Assembly (NCBI GenBank): GCA_963728835.1
Contig: CAVSKZ010000001.1
Coordinates: 558,001 to 622,000 of the forward strand
DNA from: VRUE01 sp963728835
Lineage (GTDB): Bacteria; Actinomycetota; Thermoleophilia; Solirubrobacterales; 70-9
Length of the DNA stretch: 64,000 nt
Direction: 5' to 3'
The notes under the pieces are model-generated. The model was not told the DNA's origin, did no database searches, and saw nothing but the letters and a program-made list of their open reading frames with translations. This document shows, in pieces, positions 27,149 through 35,410 of this stretch. Every line of letters begins with the position of its first letter. The stretch's first letter is position 1. The position numbers and the translations under genes were made by a program.

Positions 27149-28963
27149 GTGGCCGGGACCTACGCAGCGGTGCTCGTCGTCGGCGCCTCCTCGCTCGCGA
27201 TCGGACAGGCTGCGCTGGCTCTCGCCGGAGTGCGGCGCTGGTCGTGGCTGGCTCCCGCCGTGGGGCTGGCATTGCTCTGCGCGATCTGCTGGGCGACGGT
27301 TCGGTTGCCGGGGGAGGGTGCGGTGTCCGCGGCCCTCGTCCTGCTCCTCTCGGTCGCGTCCGTCGCCTACCTCTGGCCGCGGCTCCACGGCGGCGGGGAG
27401 GCGCTGCGCACCGGCGCGCCGGTGGCTTTGCTCGCACTCCTCCTCACCGGGCTTCCCTTCGTCGCCGAGGGCCACTTCGGCATTCTCGGCACCAGCTTCA
27501 ACCCGGACATGTCCCAGCACCTGCTGGCCACCGACCGCCTCGCCGCCGCTGAGGGCTCCCAGCTCCTGCACCAGGGTTACCCGCTTGGGCCCCACGCGAT
27601 CGTCGTCGCACTCCACGGCGGCCTCGGCATAGGGCTGGTCCAGGGCTTCACCGGCCTCACGATCGCCGTCGCCGTGCTCGCGTCGCTCACCGCTCTCACG
27701 GCCTTCCGCGAGGAGCCCCCGCAACTCCGCATCCCCGCCGCCCTCGTCGTCGGCCTCACCTACATGGTCGCCTCCTACTTCGCCCAGGGCGCCTTCAAGG
27801 AGACCATGCAGGCCCTCTTCTTCCTGGCCTTCGTCCTAGCCCTCCGCGAGGCATCCCGCGATCCGGAGTGGCAAAAGCTTCCTCTCCGCTTCGTCCCGGC
27901 CGCGCTGATCGCAGCCGGCTCCGTCTACACCTACAGCTTCCCCGCCCTCATCTGGCTGCTCCCCGCAGCAGCAATCTGGGTGCTCATAGAGCTCGTTCGC
28001 CGCAAGACCGCTCCTCCCGCGGGTGGCGTCGTAGGGGGGACCGCCCCTGAGGACGCTTTAGCGACCGGAAGGGGCGGTGGGTCCCCTACGGCGACAGGAC
28101 CCGCGGGCCTGAGCGCTCTTTGGGCGTCTCTCCTCTTCCTCGTCCTGACCGCCCCCGAGATCGGCCGGATGATCGACTTCCAACAGTTTGAGACCTTCGA
28201 CCCCCACGGCCCCGGCCTCGGCAACCTCTTCGGCCAGATCTCGCCCTTCGAGGCGCTCGGGGTCTGGCCCTCCGGCGACTTCCGCCTCAGCCCCGGCGAC
28301 GGAGCGGTGCCGGCATTCGGCTACTTCCTCGGCGCCGCGTTCGCCTCGGTCCTGCTGGCCTACGGGGCCTTTCTCTGCTGGCGCCGCCGCGAGACGGCCC
28401 TTCTCGCCGGCCTCGCTGCCGCCGTGCTCGCCTACGCCGCGGCCCGGGCGCTCGGCACGCCGTACACCGCGGCCAAGGCGATCGAGATCGGCGCGCCGCT
28501 GGCGGCCCTGGTCATCGTCCTGCCCCTCCTGCGCCGCCCGGTCGCCTGGCTCTACCTGCTCGTCGCGGGCGGCTGCTCGCTGCTGGCGCTCGCCAACGCC
28601 CCGGTCGGGCCCTCCTCCTATTCGCCTGCCCTCACCGACCTGCGGTCGTCGGTAGGCGAGGGCCCAACCCTCGTTCTCGCCTCCACGCAGCTGCTCGCCG
28701 ACGAACACGGCACCCCGTACATCGCATGGGAGCTGCGCGGGGGGCGCGTCTGCATCGACTCCGCCGAGGGAGTCGGGGACCGGCTGCCGGCAGGCGTCCG
28801 CTTCGTGGTCGCCGAATCCACGCCGGGCCAGCCTCCCTTCCCAGGCCTCCGGGTCAAGCGCATCGCCTCCCCGTATGTCCTCTGGGAAGTCACCGCACCG
28901 GTCCCCGGCCAGACCCCCTGCCCCCTGGTCGCCGTCCGCCAAGCCCGCCAAGGCCCTCGCTAA
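27149..28963 (+). CDS. Large polytopic membrane protein, function unknown
   Basis: 604 residues with about 12-14 hydrophobic segments and a soluble C-terminal part (from about residue 500). The overall layout (GT-C-like membrane core, small extracytoplasmic tail) recalls membrane glycosyltransferases of actinobacterial envelopes, but I see no sure catalytic motif. A family 2 palindrome is inserted in frame (28016-28107) and codes about 31 residues rich in Gly, Ala and Thr around residues 290-320, in a loop after a membrane segment. GTG 27149 lies nine bases after a possible -10 (TAGGCT). Confidence 0.7.
   Translation: MAGTYAAVLVVGASSLAIGQAALALAGVRRWSWLAPAVGLALLCAICWATVRLPGEGAVSAALVLLLSVASVAYLWPRLHGGGEALRTGAPVALLALLLTGLPFVAEGHFGILGTSFNPDMSQHLLATDRLAAAEGSQLLHQGYPLGPHAIVVALHGGLGIGLVQGFTGLTIAVAVLASLTALTAFREEPPQLRIPAALVVGLTYMVASYFAQGAFKETMQALFFLAFVLALREASRDPEWQKLPLRFVPAALIAAGSVYTYSFPALIWLLPAAAIWVLIELVRRKTAPPAGGVVGGTAPEDALATGRGGGSPTATGPAGLSALWASLLFLVLTAPEIGRMIDFQQFETFDPHGPGLGNLFGQISPFEALGVWPSGDFRLSPGDGAVPAFGYFLGAAFASVLLAYGAFLCWRRRETALLAGLAAAVLAYAAARALGTPYTAAKAIEIGAPLAALVIVLPLLRRPVAWLYLLVAGGCSLLALANAPVGPSSYSPALTDLRSSVGEGPTLVLASTQLLADEHGTPYIAWELRGGRVCIDSAEGVGDRLPAGVRFVVAESTPGQPPFPGLRVKRIASPYVLWEVTAPVPGQTPCPLVAVRQARQGPR
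28016..28107 (-). repeat. Family 2 palindromic element inside the membrane-protein gene
   Basis: 92-bp copy, reverse orientation to that at 9429-9522. It keeps the ends CGGGTCCTGTCGCCG and CGACGCCACCCGCG (minus strand) and the GGTCGCTAAAGCGTCCTC core. It is read through in frame as PAGGVVGGTAPEDALATG and onward, without a stop. Confidence 0.88.
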
Positions 28964-29020
28964 ACCGCTGAGTTCCCGCTTAAGGATGTATATGCATCCC
29001 TAACCACGAAGTCAGCGGTT
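28963..29020. terminator. Inverted repeat between the membrane-protein gene and thrS
   Basis: Arms AACCGCTGAGTT (28963-28974) and AAGTCAGCGGTT (29009-29020) pair with one mismatch. An inner GGATG-TATATG-CATCC hairpin sits between them. It may terminate the upstream gene just before the thrS promoter. Confidence 0.55.
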
Positions 29021-29048
29021 AACGACGCCGCGTAGCATGGCTGCGGGG

Positions 29049-30983
29049 ATGGAGGCCACGACGAAGATCACGGTCAACCTGCCGGACGGAAAGCCGCTGG
29101 AGCTGGGCGTCGGTGCCACCGGCGCCGACGCCGCTGCCGCGATCGGGCCGGGGCTGGCCAAGGCCGCCCTGGCGATCCGCGTCGACGGGGAGCTGCGCGA
29201 CCTCTCCGCGCCGCTCCCGGACGGGGCCGGGATCGCGATCCTCACCGACCGCGACCCCGAGGCACTGGACCTGATCCGCCACGACGCCGCCCATGTGATG
29301 GCCGAGGCGGTGCAGGAGCTCTATCCCGGCACCAAGGTGACGATCGGGCCGGCGATCGAGAACGGCTTCTACTACGACTTCGACTTTCCCGAGGACGTCA
29401 AGGTCAGCGACGCCGATCTGGAGGGGATCGAGGCGGCGATGCGCGCTCACATCGAGGCCGACGAGCCCTTCGAGCGCCGCGACGTGCCGGTGGCCGAGGC
29501 GATCGAGGTCTTCGAGGGCCAGGGCGAGGACTACAAGGTCGAGCTGATCCGCGACCTGGTCTCAGGCGAAGGCGTCGAGACGGTCTCGCTCTACCGCAAC
29601 GGTCCCTTCGAGGACCTCTGCCGCGGCCCCCACGGCCCCTCGACGGGGCGGATCAAGGCGATCAAGCTCAGCTCCCTCGCCGGCGCCTACTGGCGCGGCG
29701 ACGAGAAGCGCCAGATGCTGACCCGGATCTACGGCACCGCCTTCTTTTCGAAGAAGGACCTCGCCGCGCACCTGGAGCTGATCGAGCAGGCCAAGGCGCG
29801 CGACCACCGTCGCCTCGGCCCCCATCTCGGCATCTTCATGTTGCGGGAAGAGTCGCCGGGGATGCCCTTCTGGCTACCCAACGGGACGACCCTGCTGCAC
29901 CTGATCGAGGACGAGGTCCAGGCTCAGCTGCGCAAGCGCGGCTACAAGGAGATCGCCACGCCGCAGGTGCTCGACGAGGAGCTCTGGCACCGCTCCGGGC
30001 ACTGGGACAACTACCGCGACGACATGTACTTCATGCAGTCCGACGAGCGCCGCCTGGCGCTGCGACCGATGAACTGCCCCGGCGCCTGCCTCGTCTTCGA
30101 CTCCGAGCGCCACTCCTACCGCGAGCTGCCGCTGCGCCTGGCCGAGTTCGGCCGCGTCTCGCGCAACGAGCGCGAGGGCGTCCTGCACGGCCTGCTGCGC
30201 GTGCGCGCCTTCACCCAGGACGACGCCCACGTCTACTGCACCGAGGAGCAGATCGCCGACGAGGTCGCCGACATCTGCGCGGCGATCGACGAGCTCTACG
30301 CGCGCTTCGGCTTCGAGGACGTGAGGGTCGAGCTCTCGACCCGGCCGGAGAAGTCGATGGGCTCCGAGGAGCAGTGGACAAAGGCGGAGGCGGCACTGAC
30401 CGAGGCGCTGGAGCGCCAGGGCCGCGAGTACGAGCTCAATCCCGGCGACGGCGCCTTCTACGGGCCGAAGATCGACTTCCACGTCACCGACGCCCTCGGC
30501 CGCTCCTGGCAGTGCGGTACCTGCCAGCTCGACTTCCAGATGCCCGAGCGCTTCGACCTCGGCTACGTCGGCGCCGACGACGCCACCCACCGCCCGGTGA
30601 TGATCCACCGCGCCCTGCTCGGCTCGATGGAGCGCTTCGCCGGGATCCTGATCGAGCACTATGCCGGTCGCTTCCCCGTCTGGCTGGCGCCGGTGCAGGC
30701 GGTCGTCCTGCCCGTCTCCGACCGTCACAACGAGTACGCCGGGCGGGTCGTCGCCGAGCTGCGCGAGTCCGGTGTGCGGGTCGAGGTCGACACCCGCTCG
30801 GAGTCGGTCGGCAAGAAGATCCGCGACGCCGAGCTCGGGCGGTACCCGTACATGCTCGTCGTCGGCGATCGCGAGGAAGAGGCCGGGGCCCTGGCAGTCC
30901 GCTCGCACGAGCAGGGTGAGATGGGGGGGATGCCGGCGGCGGAGTTCGCCGCGCGAATCCAGGCGGAGAGCGCGCCCTCTTGA
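29049..30983 (+). CDS. thrS: Threonyl-tRNA synthetase
   Basis: Class II synthetase charging tRNA-Thr. About 644 residues: TGS domain (ITVNLPDGKPLELG), second additional/editing domain with HxxxH (RHDAAHVM), catalytic core (motif 2 and MNCPGACLVF with the zinc Cys; DDAHVYC; HRALLGSMERF) and anticodon-binding domain. I prefer ATG 29049 (MEATTKITV); an ATG at 29037 would add four residues but lies inside a TAGCAT hexamer that may be its -10 element. ThrRS directly precedes infC, a common neighbour. Confidence 0.95.
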   Translation: MEATTKITVNLPDGKPLELGVGATGADAAAAIGPGLAKAALAIRVDGELRDLSAPLPDGAGIAILTDRDPEALDLIRHDAAHVMAEAVQELYPGTKVTIGPAIENGFYYDFDFPEDVKVSDADLEGIEAAMRAHIEADEPFERRDVPVAEAIEVFEGQGEDYKVELIRDLVSGEGVETVSLYRNGPFEDLCRGPHGPSTGRIKAIKLSSLAGAYWRGDEKRQMLTRIYGTAFFSKKDLAAHLELIEQAKARDHRRLGPHLGIFMLREESPGMPFWLPNGTTLLHLIEDEVQAQLRKRGYKEIATPQVLDEELWHRSGHWDNYRDDMYFMQSDERRLALRPMNCPGACLVFDSERHSYRELPLRLAEFGRVSRNEREGVLHGLLRVRAFTQDDAHVYCTEEQIADEVADICAAIDELYARFGFEDVRVELSTRPEKSMGSEEQWTKAEAALTEALERQGREYELNPGDGAFYGPKIDFHVTDALGRSWQCGTCQLDFQMPERFDLGYVGADDATHRPVMIHRALLGSMERFAGILIEHYAGRFPVWLAPVQAVVLPVSDRHNEYAGRVVAELRESGVRVEVDTRSESVGKKIRDAELGRYPYMLVVGDREEEAGALAVRSHEQGEMGGMPAAEFAARIQAESAPS

Positions 30984-31015
30984 CCAGCGCCCTGGCTCAA
31001 CGCGCCGCCTCTGTC

Positions 31016-31021
31016 TATACT
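31016..31021 (+). promoter_or_regulatory. Possible infC -10 element (TATACT)
   Basis: TATACT lies about 105 bases before the infC start, in a 142-base gap after thrS. It would give infC a leader of about 95 bases. Such leaders often carry L20-dependent control in other bacteria, but I could not identify that structure here. Confidence 0.4.
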
Positions 31022-31125
31022 TCAACGACTTGATCGCAGGCACGCAAAAGACCTCGCGCCGCTGAGCGTCCCGTGCCCGCACCTCTACATCTCGTCCTCT
31101 TGAAGCTCCACGACACTTTTAGCTA

Positions 31126-31743
31126 GTGCCGGTTCCGCGTAGGTTCGACCGGCGCCCACCGGAGCGCGACACGACTCGGATCAACGAGCGGATCCGCGTA
31201 CCCAAAGTCCGCCTGATCGGGGCCGAGGGAGAGCAGCTCGGCATCGTCGAGATCGCCGACGCGCTGAAACGCGCCCAGGACGCCGACCTCGACCTGGTCG
31301 AGGTCGCCCCCGGCTCGAAGCCCCCGGTCACCCGCCTGCTCGACTACTCGAAGTACAAGTACGAGCAGGAGCAGAAGCAGAAGCAGGCGCGAAAGCACCA
31401 GCAGCAGGTCAACATCCGCGAGATCAAGCTGCGGCCGAAGATCGCCCAGCACGACTACGAAACCAAGAAGGGCCACGTCGAGCGCTTCCTGCGCCACCAG
31501 GACAAGGTCAAGATCACGATCATGTTCCGTGGCCGCGAGCAGGCCCACCCGGAGCGGGGGAGGGCGCTGCTTCAGAGGCTCTTCGAGGACCTCGACGGAC
31601 TCGCCGTGATCGAGTCCCATCCACTTCAGGAAGGTCGCAACATGAGCATGCTGCTGGCGCCGGGGAAAGAGGCTGCTCAAGCTGAGCCCGAGGCGACGCC
31701 GGCCGAGAAACCGGCTGACGACGCTGACGACGCGGCTGCTTAG
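31126..31743 (+). CDS. infC: Translation initiation factor IF-3
   Basis: Binds the 30S subunit and checks start-codon selection. 205 residues with both domains: INERIRVPKVRLIGAEGEQLG at the N-terminal part, the linker helix rich in Gln/Lys, and the C-terminal KITIMFRGREQAHPERG. A tail rich in Ala, Glu and Asp is extra. Start GTG 31126 is the best in-frame choice, without a clear ribosome-binding site. The usual partners rpmI and rplT are 1.2 kb away, with wecB in opposite orientation between them. Confidence 0.94.
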   Translation: MPVPRRFDRRPPERDTTRINERIRVPKVRLIGAEGEQLGIVEIADALKRAQDADLDLVEVAPGSKPPVTRLLDYSKYKYEQEQKQKQARKHQQQVNIREIKLRPKIAQHDYETKKGHVERFLRHQDKVKITIMFRGREQAHPERGRALLQRLFEDLDGLAVIESHPLQEGRNMSMLLAPGKEAAQAEPEATPAEKPADDADDAAA

Positions 31744-31746
31744 GGC

Positions 31747-31816
31747 GGGCGCCGGGGGCGAGGTCTCCCGGGCCGGCTTCGCCGGGAGTTCCCGGGAGAC
31801 CTCGCCCCCGGCGCCC
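31747..31816. repeat. Perfect 26-bp inverted repeat between infC and wecB
   Basis: Arms 31747-31772 and 31791-31816 match perfectly around an 18-base loop, ending three bases before the wecB stop. It lies between converging genes and should form a very stable bidirectional terminator, although no T-tract follows. The sequence is not related to the other families. Confidence 0.85.
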
Positions 31817-31819
31817 TTC

Positions 31820-32887
31820 CTATGTGAGGGTGTCGGCGATTCGCTCGGAGGCGCGGCCGTCCCATAAAGGCGGGGGCTTGGGCCTCTCTGCCGGGCGCTG
31901 GGCTAGAGCTTGGGGGATTTGAGCTATCGCGGTTGGGTCTAGGCCGAGGAGGGTGTTGGTGCCTTCGGCGATTGTGATCGGGCGCTCGGTGTTGGCTCGC
32001 AGGGTGAAGCAGGGGATGCCTAGGTAGGTCGTCTCCTCCTGGATGCCGCCGGAGTCGGTGAGGACGGCGCCGGCGTCGGCCAGCAGCGAGAGGAAGTCGA
32101 GGTAGCCGAGCGGCTCGCAGAGGAGCAGGCCGGGGTGCTCTGAGTCGATCGCCTCCATCATCTTGCGCGTGCGGGGGTGGACCGGGAAGACGACGGGCAT
32201 CTCGCTCGCCAGAGCCGCCAGCTGCGCAACCGTCTCCGCCAGCAGCGGCCCGTCGACCAAGGCGGGGCGGTGGAGGGTGACGAGAATGTAGGCGCCCGGC
32301 TCGACCCCGAGGCGTCCCGCGGCTCCCGCGGCGCGGAAGCGCTCCTCGAGCGTGACCAGGGTGTCGATCATCGTGTTGCCGACGAAGTGCACGCGCTGCT
32401 CGGCGATGCCCTCGGCGCGCAGGTTGTCTGCGGCGTCCTGGCAGTGCAGGAAGAGATGATCGGAGAGCTGGTCGGCGACGATCCGGTTCATCTCCTCGGG
32501 CATCGTGCGGTCGAAGCTGCGCAGCCCCGACTCCACGTGGGCGATCGGGATCTGCATCTTCGCCGCGGTCAGGGCCGCCGCCAGGGTCGAGTTGACGTCG
32601 CCGGGAACGATCACCAGGTCGGGGCGCTCCTCCGCCAGCACCGGCTCCAGTCGCTCCATCACGCGCGCCGTCTGCTGCGCGTGGGTGCCCGAGCCGACCT
32701 CGAGCATGTGATCGGGCGCCGGCACGGCCAGCTCCTCGAGGAAGACCGCCGACATCGGGCGGTCGTAGTGCTGGCCGGTGTGGACGAGCGCGTGGCGCCC
32801 CTCCGGCAGCCGCGCCCGCAGGGCGCCGATCACCGGGGCCGTCTTGACGAAGTTCGGCCGCGTTCCGACCACGTAGACGATGCGCAT
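31820..32887 (-). CDS. wecB: UDP-N-acetylglucosamine 2-epimerase (non-hydrolysing)
   Basis: Converts UDP-GlcNAc to UDP-ManNAc for surface polysaccharides. 355 residues. Family features: VVGTRPNFVKTAPVI, HTGQHYDRPMS, VPGDVNSTLA, HVESGLRSFDRTMPEEMNR, and VLTDSGGIQEETTYLGIP. It lies alone on the minus strand between infC and rpmI, so it probably has its own promoter in the gap before rpmI. Confidence 0.94.
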   Translation of the reverse strand: MRIVYVVGTRPNFVKTAPVIGALRARLPEGRHALVHTGQHYDRPMSAVFLEELAVPAPDHMLEVGSGTHAQQTARVMERLEPVLAEERPDLVIVPGDVNSTLAAALTAAKMQIPIAHVESGLRSFDRTMPEEMNRIVADQLSDHLFLHCQDAADNLRAEGIAEQRVHFVGNTMIDTLVTLEERFRAAGAAGRLGVEPGAYILVTLHRPALVDGPLLAETVAQLAALASEMPVVFPVHPRTRKMMEAIDSEHPGLLLCEPLGYLDFLSLLADAGAVLTDSGGIQEETTYLGIPCFTLRANTERPITIAEGTNTLLGLDPTAIAQIPQALAQRPAERPKPPPLWDGRASERIADTLT

Positions 32888-32974
32888 CGGGCGCCACAGT
32901 ACCCTGCGCCCCGCCCGTCAACCGGAAAGAGTGCCTGCACCGAAGGGCGCCCGTCTGCTTCAATAGCCACTCCG

Positions 32975-33175
32975 ATGCCCAAGATGAAAACCCACTCCGG
33001 CGCCAAGAAGCGCTTCAAGAAGACCGCGACTGGCAAGCTGCGCGGGCGGCGTGCCTACTCGAGCCACATCCTCGAGAAAAAGTCGCCGAAGCGCAAGCGG
33101 CGGATGGCGCGGCCGGTCGAGATCGCCCCGTCAGACGTCAAGACGGTGCGCCACCTGCTCGGAGGCGGGAAGTGA
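32975..33175 (+). CDS. rpmI: Ribosomal protein L35
   Basis: 66 residues, normal length, with MPKMKTHSGAKKRFKKTATG and the ILEKKSPKRKRR stretch. ATG 32975. Its TGA overlaps the rplT GTG, so the two are cotranslated. Confidence 0.96.
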   Translation: MPKMKTHSGAKKRFKKTATGKLRGRRAYSSHILEKKSPKRKRRMARPVEIAPSDVKTVRHLLGGGK

Positions 33176-33531
33176 GCCGGGTCAAGCGCTCCGTCCACGC
33201 GCGCAAGAAGCGCCGCAAGGTCCTCAAGGAAGCGAAGGGCTACTTCGGGCGCAAGAATTCCTCCTACCGTTTCGCCAAAGAGCAGGTGCAGCGGTCGGGG
33301 ATGTACGCATACCGCGACCGGCGAAACCGCAAGCGCGAGTTCCGCCGGCTTTGGATCACCCGGATCAACGCCGCGGCGCGGCTGGAGGGCATGAGCTACT
33401 CGCAGTTGATCCATGGCCTCGACGCGGCCGGCGTCGAGGTGAACCGGAAGATGCTCGCCGACATCGCGGTCAACGACCGCGATGCGTTCCGCCGATTCGT
33501 GGAGTTGGCCCGGGAGGGTGCGGCCGCCTAG
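33172..33531 (+). CDS. rplT: Ribosomal protein L20
   Basis: 119 residues, normal length: MSRVKRSVHARKKRRKVLKE, GYFGRKNSSYRFAKEQV and WITRINAAARLEGMSYSQ. Binds 23S rRNA early in assembly and represses its own operon in some bacteria. GTG start overlaps rpmI by four bases; a strong terminator follows. Confidence 0.97.
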   Translation: MSRVKRSVHARKKRRKVLKEAKGYFGRKNSSYRFAKEQVQRSGMYAYRDRRNRKREFRRLWITRINAAARLEGMSYSQLIHGLDAAGVEVNRKMLADIAVNDRDAFRRFVELAREGAAA

Positions 33532-33556
33532 CCGCAGCCAGACTCCACTTTCCCGG

Positions 33557-33582
33557 GCGGGCCGTCTTACGGCCCGCTTTTT
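33557..33582 (+). terminator. Rho-independent terminator after rplT
   Basis: GCGGGCCGT-CTT-ACGGCCCGC, a perfect 9-bp stem, followed by TTTTT. It ends the rpmI-rplT transcript. Confidence 0.92.
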
Positions 33583-33639
33583 CGTTCCAGGAGAAGAAAC
33601 GCAGAGCAAGAAGACGACACGACCACCCACCAGAACCCG

Positions 33640-34359
33640 ATGATCGAGAGCCCCCACAACGAGAAGCTGAAGCTGGTCCGCAAGCTGCGCGACCGCAAGC
33701 ACCGCGAGCGCGAGCGCGCCTTCGTCACCGAGGGCGAGGACCTGGTCGAGGCCGGGCTGGCCGCCGGCGCGGAGCCGTGCTTCCTCCTCACCGCCGCGGG
33801 CAGCGGGCTCGGGGGCGAGGAGGTGGAGCCCTCGCTGCTCGCCGAGGTCTCGAGCCTAGGTTCGGGCACGCGGGCGATCGCGGTCTGGCCGCGGCGCTTC
33901 TCGGAGCCAGGTCAATCGCCCTGCCTGTACCTGCACGGGGTGGGGGACCCGGGCAACGTCGGCACGATCCTCCGCAGCGCCCATGCCCTGCTCGGCGGGG
34001 TGGTGGTGCTCGGCCCCGGTTGCGCCGATCCCTTCTCGCCCAAGGCGGTGCGGGCCAGCATGGGCTCGGTCTTCGCCCAGGCCGTGGCCTGGGCCGAGGT
34101 CGCGGCGACGCCGGCGCCGCGGATCGCGCTGGTCGCCCACGGTGGCGAGGCCCTCTCGGCCCTGGATGGCGCCGGGACGCTCTGCCTCGGCGCCGAGCGC
34201 GAGGGGCTGCCGGCCGAGGTGCTCGCCGCCTGCGAGGAGCGGGTGACGATTCCCCTACGGCCGGAGGGGGCCGAGTCGCTCAACGTGGCCGCCGTGGCCG
34301 CCATCTGCGCCGAGCGGATATCGTCGCTCGCCATGCCGGAGGGTCCCAAAGGTGCTTGA
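33640..34359 (+). CDS. SpoU/TrmH-family RNA 2'-O-methyltransferase
   Basis: 239 residues. N-terminal RNA-binding part (HNEKLKLVRKLRDRKHRERE) and the knotted SAM-binding domain with motif 1 GDPGNVGTILRSA, motif 2 LGAEREGLP and motif 3 ESLNVAAVAAI. It should methylate a ribose in rRNA or tRNA. Placement between rplT and pheS is common for this family. The end overlaps pheS by eight bases. Confidence 0.9.
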   Translation: MIESPHNEKLKLVRKLRDRKHRERERAFVTEGEDLVEAGLAAGAEPCFLLTAAGSGLGGEEVEPSLLAEVSSLGSGTRAIAVWPRRFSEPGQSPCLYLHGVGDPGNVGTILRSAHALLGGVVVLGPGCADPFSPKAVRASMGSVFAQAVAWAEVAATPAPRIALVAHGGEALSALDGAGTLCLGAEREGLPAEVLAACEERVTIPLRPEGAESLNVAAVAAICAERISSLAMPEGPKGA

Positions 34360-35410
34360 CCGGATCGAGGAGATCAGGGTCGAGGCTGCCGCGGCGATCG
34401 ACGCCGCCTCCGGCACCGCGGAGCTGGAGGAGCTGCGGGTCCGCTACCTCGGCCGCAAGGCAGAGCTGACGACGATCCTGCGCGGGATCGCCGACCTGCC
34501 CGCCGAGGAACGCGGCCCGCTCGGCGCCGGCGCCAACGAGGCCCGCAAGGAGCTGGAGTCGCTGCTGGAGGAGCGCGCCGCCGCCCTCGACGCGAGCGAG
34601 CTGGAGTCGCGGCTCGCCGCCGATCGCGTCGACGTGACCCTGCCCGGGGCCCCGCCGCGGCCGGTCGGCCACATCCACCTGATAACCCGCACCACGCGGC
34701 TGATCGAGGACGTGATGGTCGGCCTCGGCTACCGGGTGATGGAGGGTCCCGAGGTCGAGCACGACTACTACAACTTCACCGCGCTCAACCACCCGCCCGG
34801 TCACCCCGCGCGGATGCTCCAGGACACCTTCTACGTGCAATCCGACCCCGAGGTGCTGCTGCGCACGCACACCTCGCCGGTGCAGGTGCGCAGCATGGAG
34901 TCCCAGCCGCCGCCGATCTTCATGATCGCCCCTGGCAAGGTCTACCGGCGCGACTCCGACGCCACCCACAGCCCGATGTTCCACCAGGTCGAGGGGCTGG
35001 CGATCGGCGAGGGGATCACGCTCGCCGACCTGCAGGGGACGCTCGACGAGATGCTGCGGGCGATCTTCGGCGGCAACCGGGAGGCGCGGATGCGGCCGCA
35101 CTTCTTCCCCTTCACCGAGCCCAGCGTCGAGTTCGACGTCTCCTGCTTCCAGTGCGAGGGGACCGGCGAGCTGGCCGGCGGGGGGCGCTGCAACCTCTGC
35201 AAGGGGATCGGCTGGATCGAGGTCGGCGGCGCGGGCATGGTCGACCCCAATGTGCTCGGCTTCGTCGAATCGAACGGATACGACCCCGAGCGGGTCCAGG
35301 GCTTCGCCTTTGGCATGGGGGTCGAGAGGATCGCGATGCTGCGCCACGGGGTCCCCGACCTGCGGCGCTTCTTCGACAACGACGTTCGGGTCCTGGAGCA
35401 GTTCTCATGA
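34352..35410 (+). CDS. pheS: Phenylalanyl-tRNA synthetase alpha subunit
   Basis: Catalytic subunit of the (alpha-beta)2 enzyme. 352 residues: N-terminal coiled coil, then class II core with HPPGHPARMLQDTFYV, HTSPVQVRSM, FHQVEGLAIG, FFPFTEPSVEFDVSC and the motif 3 region GFAFGMGVERIAML. GTG start overlaps the methyltransferase gene; pheT overlaps by four bases. Confidence 0.97.
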   Translation: MLDRIEEIRVEAAAAIDAASGTAELEELRVRYLGRKAELTTILRGIADLPAEERGPLGAGANEARKELESLLEERAAALDASELESRLAADRVDVTLPGAPPRPVGHIHLITRTTRLIEDVMVGLGYRVMEGPEVEHDYYNFTALNHPPGHPARMLQDTFYVQSDPEVLLRTHTSPVQVRSMESQPPPIFMIAPGKVYRRDSDATHSPMFHQVEGLAIGEGITLADLQGTLDEMLRAIFGGNREARMRPHFFPFTEPSVEFDVSCFQCEGTGELAGGGRCNLCKGIGWIEVGGAGMVDPNVLGFVESNGYDPERVQGFAFGMGVERIAMLRHGVPDLRRFFDNDVRVLEQFS

